NCBI GenBank assembly: GCA_910578385.1
Contig: CAJTQV010000029.1
Coordinates: 1-27,005 of the forward strand
DNA length: 27,005 bases
Direction: 5' to 3'
Source: an uncultured Muribaculaceae bacterium
GTDB lineage: Bacteria; Bacteroidota; Bacteroidia; Bacteroidales; Muribaculaceae
Positions 24,252 through 27,005 of the stretch are shown piece by piece; position 1 is the first letter of the stretch, and each line of letters starts with the position of its first letter. The notes under the pieces are model-generated. The model was not told where the DNA came from, searched no databases, and saw nothing but the letters and a program-made list of their open reading frames with translations. A program made the translations under genes and the position numbers.

Positions 24252-25235
24252 TCATCTGCCTACGAATTTCTTGCCGTCGCGTATGTAGACCGAACCGGGC
24301 TGCACACGCTCCACGCGCCGCCCCATCAGGTCGTAAATCTCTCCTGACTGAGACTTTGAAGTGTCGGTAATGTTGTCCATCCCGACTGTTGAAGACCACG
24401 GAGAGTAAATTACATTTCCCTCGCTGTCATAAACATAAGAAAGAGCTGACCCATCATCAGGCAGATAAGACTCGTCTTGGAACATTGCTGCCAACTGATC
24501 AAAATTGAAGCGGGCCAGACATCCGTTCATAACAATTCCGATGCCCTCAACCATCGTTGAAGTCGTAATTCTCTTCCAATAACTGGATTCCGGGTCAAAA
24601 GAGTCTGAACCGGCTACTTCAGCACTTACAAAATTGAACATCCTGCACAGTTCTCCCTCTATCATTTCCGTTGCTACAACAAAGGGATATAAATTAAAAT
24701 GAAGATAGTTCCGTCCCGGTCCCACGTTCTCCCAGACAGGCACATCTCTTAAATCTCCTTCCTGCAAAGTGAAATCATACAACAGATACTCACCGAATTG
24801 CCTGTCACCATTTACGGAAAGTTCCGCCATCTCCTTTTCATTCCTTACATGGACTATCCATTCGCCACCATCAGAATCGAGATAAGTAAGCGCATAGACC
24901 TTGCCGGGTTCTTCGCGCAGCAGAAATTTCGGATAGCCCCGCTCCTCCTCTTTCGAGAATTCATAGACACTGCAGTGGTTCTCATAATCGTAATCTACCT
25001 CTTTATAGTAGCAGGATTTAGACATCTCGAAGCAGTGATACTCGACTCCATTCACCTCGACTGTACCGTTGAACCTCATGTAGTGAAGGACTTCCCCGTT
25101 CTCACCGGGGTGAAAGTATTGCGCATTGTATTCCCACAATCGCCCCTCTCGAATCATCGTGACATAGGTGCCACTATCAGCAGCCATCTCAAACATTGAT
25201 ACCATCAGAAGAAAGATTGTAATGATTTGTTTCAT
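24252..25235 (-). CDS. Secreted 327-residue protein, right paralogue
   Basis: 327 residues, signal peptide MKQIITIFLLMVSMFEMAAD. It is colinear with the left paralogue: MIREGRLWEYNAQYFHPGEN, RFNGTVEVNGVEYHCFEMSK, YPKFLLREEPGKVYALTYLD, and the C-terminal tail GEIYDLMGRRVERVQPGSVY then IRDGKKFVGR. The middle is acidic and aromatic-rich without a known catalytic motif. It lies 121 bases after a C25-type protease gene and has a consensus promoter inside a 20-bp inverted repeat. Function unknown; pairing with a protease in both modules suggests a shared role. Confidence 0.78.
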   Translation of the reverse strand: MKQIITIFLLMVSMFEMAADSGTYVTMIREGRLWEYNAQYFHPGENGEVLHYMRFNGTVEVNGVEYHCFEMSKSCYYKEVDYDYENHCSVYEFSKEEERGYPKFLLREEPGKVYALTYLDSDGGEWIVHVRNEKEMAELSVNGDRQFGEYLLYDFTLQEGDLRDVPVWENVGPGRNYLHFNLYPFVVATEMIEGELCRMFNFVSAEVAGSDSFDPESSYWKRITTSTMVEGIGIVMNGCLARFNFDQLAAMFQDESYLPDDGSALSYVYDSEGNVIYSPWSSTVGMDNITDTSKSQSGEIYDLMGRRVERVQPGSVYIRDGKKFVGR

Positions 25236-25256
25236 AATCGATATTTTTTAGTTGGT

Positions 25257-25349
25257 AAATAATCTGACGAATGACAATGAACATATTCTCTGCAAGTCTC
25301 GCTTACGGTTGCAAATATACACTTAATCATGTCATTCGTCAAATTATTT
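25257..25349. repeat. 20-bp inverted repeat bracketing a promoter
   Basis: AAATAATCTGACGAATGACA (25257-25276) and TGTCATTCGTCAAATTATTT (25330-25349) are inverted copies with one mismatch, 53 bp apart. The -7 box of the promoter lies inside and the -33 box in the right arm. No T tract follows, so it does not look like a terminator. It may be an invertible promoter or an operator pair. Confidence 0.6.
25312..25343 (-). promoter_or_regulatory. Promoter of the right 327-residue gene
   Basis: Minus strand TTTG (25343-25340), 20 bases, TATATTTG (25319-25312), full consensus. Start of transcription would be near 25,305, about 70 bases before the start codon at 25235. Confidence 0.72.
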
Positions 25350-25356
25350 CGCACAT

Positions 25357-27005
25357 TTATTTGTTATTGTTTACTGAAATCGAGAGAACACCGCCTTTCT
25401 TAACCTCAAATCCGGATTTAAGCGTCACTGACGCAGCCTCGACAGAAAGTTCTCCGTCCTTGTCAACACAGTCTGCCGCAAGTTCGGCTGTACTAAGTGA
25501 GGACAGGATTACATTGCCTCCTTCATTGACGTGAAGAGCCTTGGATGTCTCAATTTTTCTTGTCGCCGATATCTCAAGTCTGCCATTGGAGCCGACATTG
25601 AACGCAAACTTGCCCTGACCGAGACAGTCCTCAATCACCCCGTCACGGAGAAAATACCGTTTGGAGACATTCTTGAGATTACTGTCGGAAGCGAACAGCT
25701 TGAGGCACGGCAGTTTATCCTGACGGAATATGCTGACCATGAAATCGCGGTCTCTTATAAAGTTCCAATTCTCTTTTTTAAGGATAGAGAATGGAGCTGA
25801 AACAAGAATAATATTGAACGTTCTTGATTGTTCCATTCCGTCATAAAATGCGATTTTCGCACCACTTGTCCCTTCTCCGGAAAATGAAACTGATGAAAAA
25901 TCTGTTGTCATATAAGTTTGCTGTTCTGTCGGCGCACCATGTGTCCACACATCGATGTCCGGATCCCCGTGAAGATTCCGGGCAAGCTGTGAGGGTTGAA
26001 TTTTGGAGAATGTTGTAGTCGTCTTACTGTTCACAAGACATTGTGCCAGATTGCAATTGGCATTAAGGTGTGTGCCGAAATTATATTCCTCCTTATTATT
26101 TTCCTTAATGGGACAATCAACAGAAGTCCCGATAAATGCAACCCCTCCAAAATCTCCCGCAAACAGATATGCTGTACTCATATTGTAGTAGACATTCTTA
26201 TATCCGTCCTCATGGTCTATCCTTCCATACGGAGAGGTAGAACATGCAGATGTATATAATACCGATGGCTTGCCATAATTCTTCAAGTCATCATAAGCAT
26301 TGCCATCTTCTTCGTATTTAAAACCCCATTCTTTTGTCATTGGAGAGGATGAAAGGGGTTGTATGTAAGGGCAGTTCTTCCAATTATTATTGTTCAGTCC
26401 TATTGTATGTTTACCTGAAACTTCAATCGAGTATGGACTTCCATGTCCCTGAAGTGAGATCAAACCGCAATTACGCATATCATCAATGACATTCTTGCCT
26501 TTTGGAAAACATAAGCTGTACTCGGTGGGAGCCACAGTATCACGATACACAATGCTTTTAAGACCAGGAATACACTCTGTTACTGATTTATTGTCCAGGT
26601 ACCACTCATTGTCCCAAAAAATCATATCGTTGCCTTTGACAAATAAACTTGTATCAAGGTATGACGTATCCCCGAGTCCCGGGTCGAGCTGATATATGAG
26701 GAATTTCTTGAAATAGGTGTCGATTTCCTTACTGTCGCGTACAAGCAGACGTCCTGTCGGCAAGGTCGGATTAAAACTAAAACCATCATACCGAGTGGTA
26801 TATTGACCCTCCGGAATCTTAGTAAGTTTGAATTCTGTGTTCATGTCTGAAAAATACAGATCAGAGTAAATGAAACTTGGACTTGCAAAAGTTTCTAAGG
26901 CAGCATCCTCTGGATTTCCCTTGTAGAATTTCCTTACCGGTGCGCTCGTAAAGTCATTGCCCACCAGCAGCAGCTCGAAAGCACCTATGCGAGAGTATTC
27001 CGACC
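25357..27005 (-). CDS. Gingipain-like (peptidase C25) secreted cysteine protease, 5' end beyond the right edge
   Basis: The frame is open from the right edge to a TAA at 25357, giving 549 codons in view; the true start is outside (the reading continues upstream as SRIGAFELLLVGNDF). The catalytic pattern of family C25 is visible: His in LISLQGHGSP (near 26,450) and Cys in YTSACSTSPYG (near 26,240), followed by FAGDFGGVAFIGTS and the conserved HGDPDI. The last 100 residues are a beta-rich domain ending AASVTLKSGFEVKKGGVLSI, whose end is also present in the remnant at 23687. Gingipain-type enzymes cut host and bacterial proteins at the cell surface. The family call is good; specificity is unknown. 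Confidence 0.75.
   Translation of the reverse strand, partial: SEYSRIGAFELLLVGNDFTSAPVRKFYKGNPEDAALETFASPSFIYSDLYFSDMNTEFKLTKIPEGQYTTRYDGFSFNPTLPTGRLLVRDSKEIDTYFKKFLIYQLDPGLGDTSYLDTSLFVKGNDMIFWDNEWYLDNKSVTECIPGLKSIVYRDTVAPTEYSLCFPKGKNVIDDMRNCGLISLQGHGSPYSIEVSGKHTIGLNNNNWKNCPYIQPLSSSPMTKEWGFKYEEDGNAYDDLKNYGKPSVLYTSACSTSPYGRIDHEDGYKNVYYNMSTAYLFAGDFGGVAFIGTSVDCPIKENNKEEYNFGTHLNANCNLAQCLVNSKTTTTFSKIQPSQLARNLHGDPDIDVWTHGAPTEQQTYMTTDFSSVSFSGEGTSGAKIAFYDGMEQSRTFNIILVSAPFSILKKENWNFIRDRDFMVSIFRQDKLPCLKLFASDSNLKNVSKRYFLRDGVIEDCLGQGKFAFNVGSNGRLEISATRKIETSKALHVNEGGNVILSSLSTAELAADCVDKDGELSVEAASVTLKSGFEVKKGGVLSISVNNNK

Overview
The window looks like the chromosome of a Bacteroidales bacterium, probably close to Muribaculaceae. 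Three things point there. Several intergenic regions carry the Bacteroides-type promoter pair (TTTG, about 20 bases, TAnnTTTG). The housekeeping genes (aroQ, rbfA, xerD, YfhO-type membrane protein, Lrp/AsnC regulator) are of Bacteroidetes type. Several secreted proteins share the C-terminal tail 'YDLMGRR...GSVYIRDGKKF' common in this order. The species cannot be fixed from the sequence alone.

Positions 1-10,102 are a leftward phage-type tail operon. In transcription order it has a DUF3168-type tail terminator, a tail tube protein, a pair of tail-assembly chaperone frames joined by a likely programmed -1 frameshift at an A9 run, a tape-measure protein, a large distal-tail/baseplate-like protein, and a tail fibre with collagen-like and carbohydrate-binding-like segments that runs off the left edge. 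No terminase, portal, protease, capsid or head-tail connector gene precedes the tail genes. The first tail gene is instead preceded by a 0.4-kb regulatory region, and beyond that lies a rightward operon of two paralogous small secreted proteins and an S24/LexA-like repressor.

The regulatory region (10,103-10,516) reads as a switch. A leftward consensus promoter has a 16-bp palindrome filling its -33/-7 spacer, with a second related palindrome just upstream. A rightward consensus promoter faces it, and a GC-rich hairpin sits in the leader of the tail transcript. Headless tail genes with their own repressor make a siphophage-tail-like bacteriocin (F-type tailocin) a serious candidate; a decayed prophage is the main alternative. 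The left end of the locus is outside the window.

Positions 12,288-19,970 are ordinary chromosome on the minus strand: lrp - yfhO - unknown gene - xerD, then aroQ - O-methyltransferase - rbfA - FtsX/LolC-type permease. A tRNA-Asp with its own promoter and terminator lies upstream of aroQ.

Positions 20,000-27,005 hold secreted-protein genes, all leftward: a BspA-like leucine-rich-repeat protein, a small 151-residue secreted protein, two paralogous 327-residue proteins, and the end of a gingipain-like (C25) protease that runs off the right edge. This region contains a tandem duplication of a module made of promoter, protease, 327-residue protein, fragment of tRNA-Asp and terminator. In the left copy the protease has collapsed to a short remnant. 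It also carries a 148-bp palindromic REP/MITE-like element and a 20-bp inverted repeat around a consensus promoter that could be invertible.
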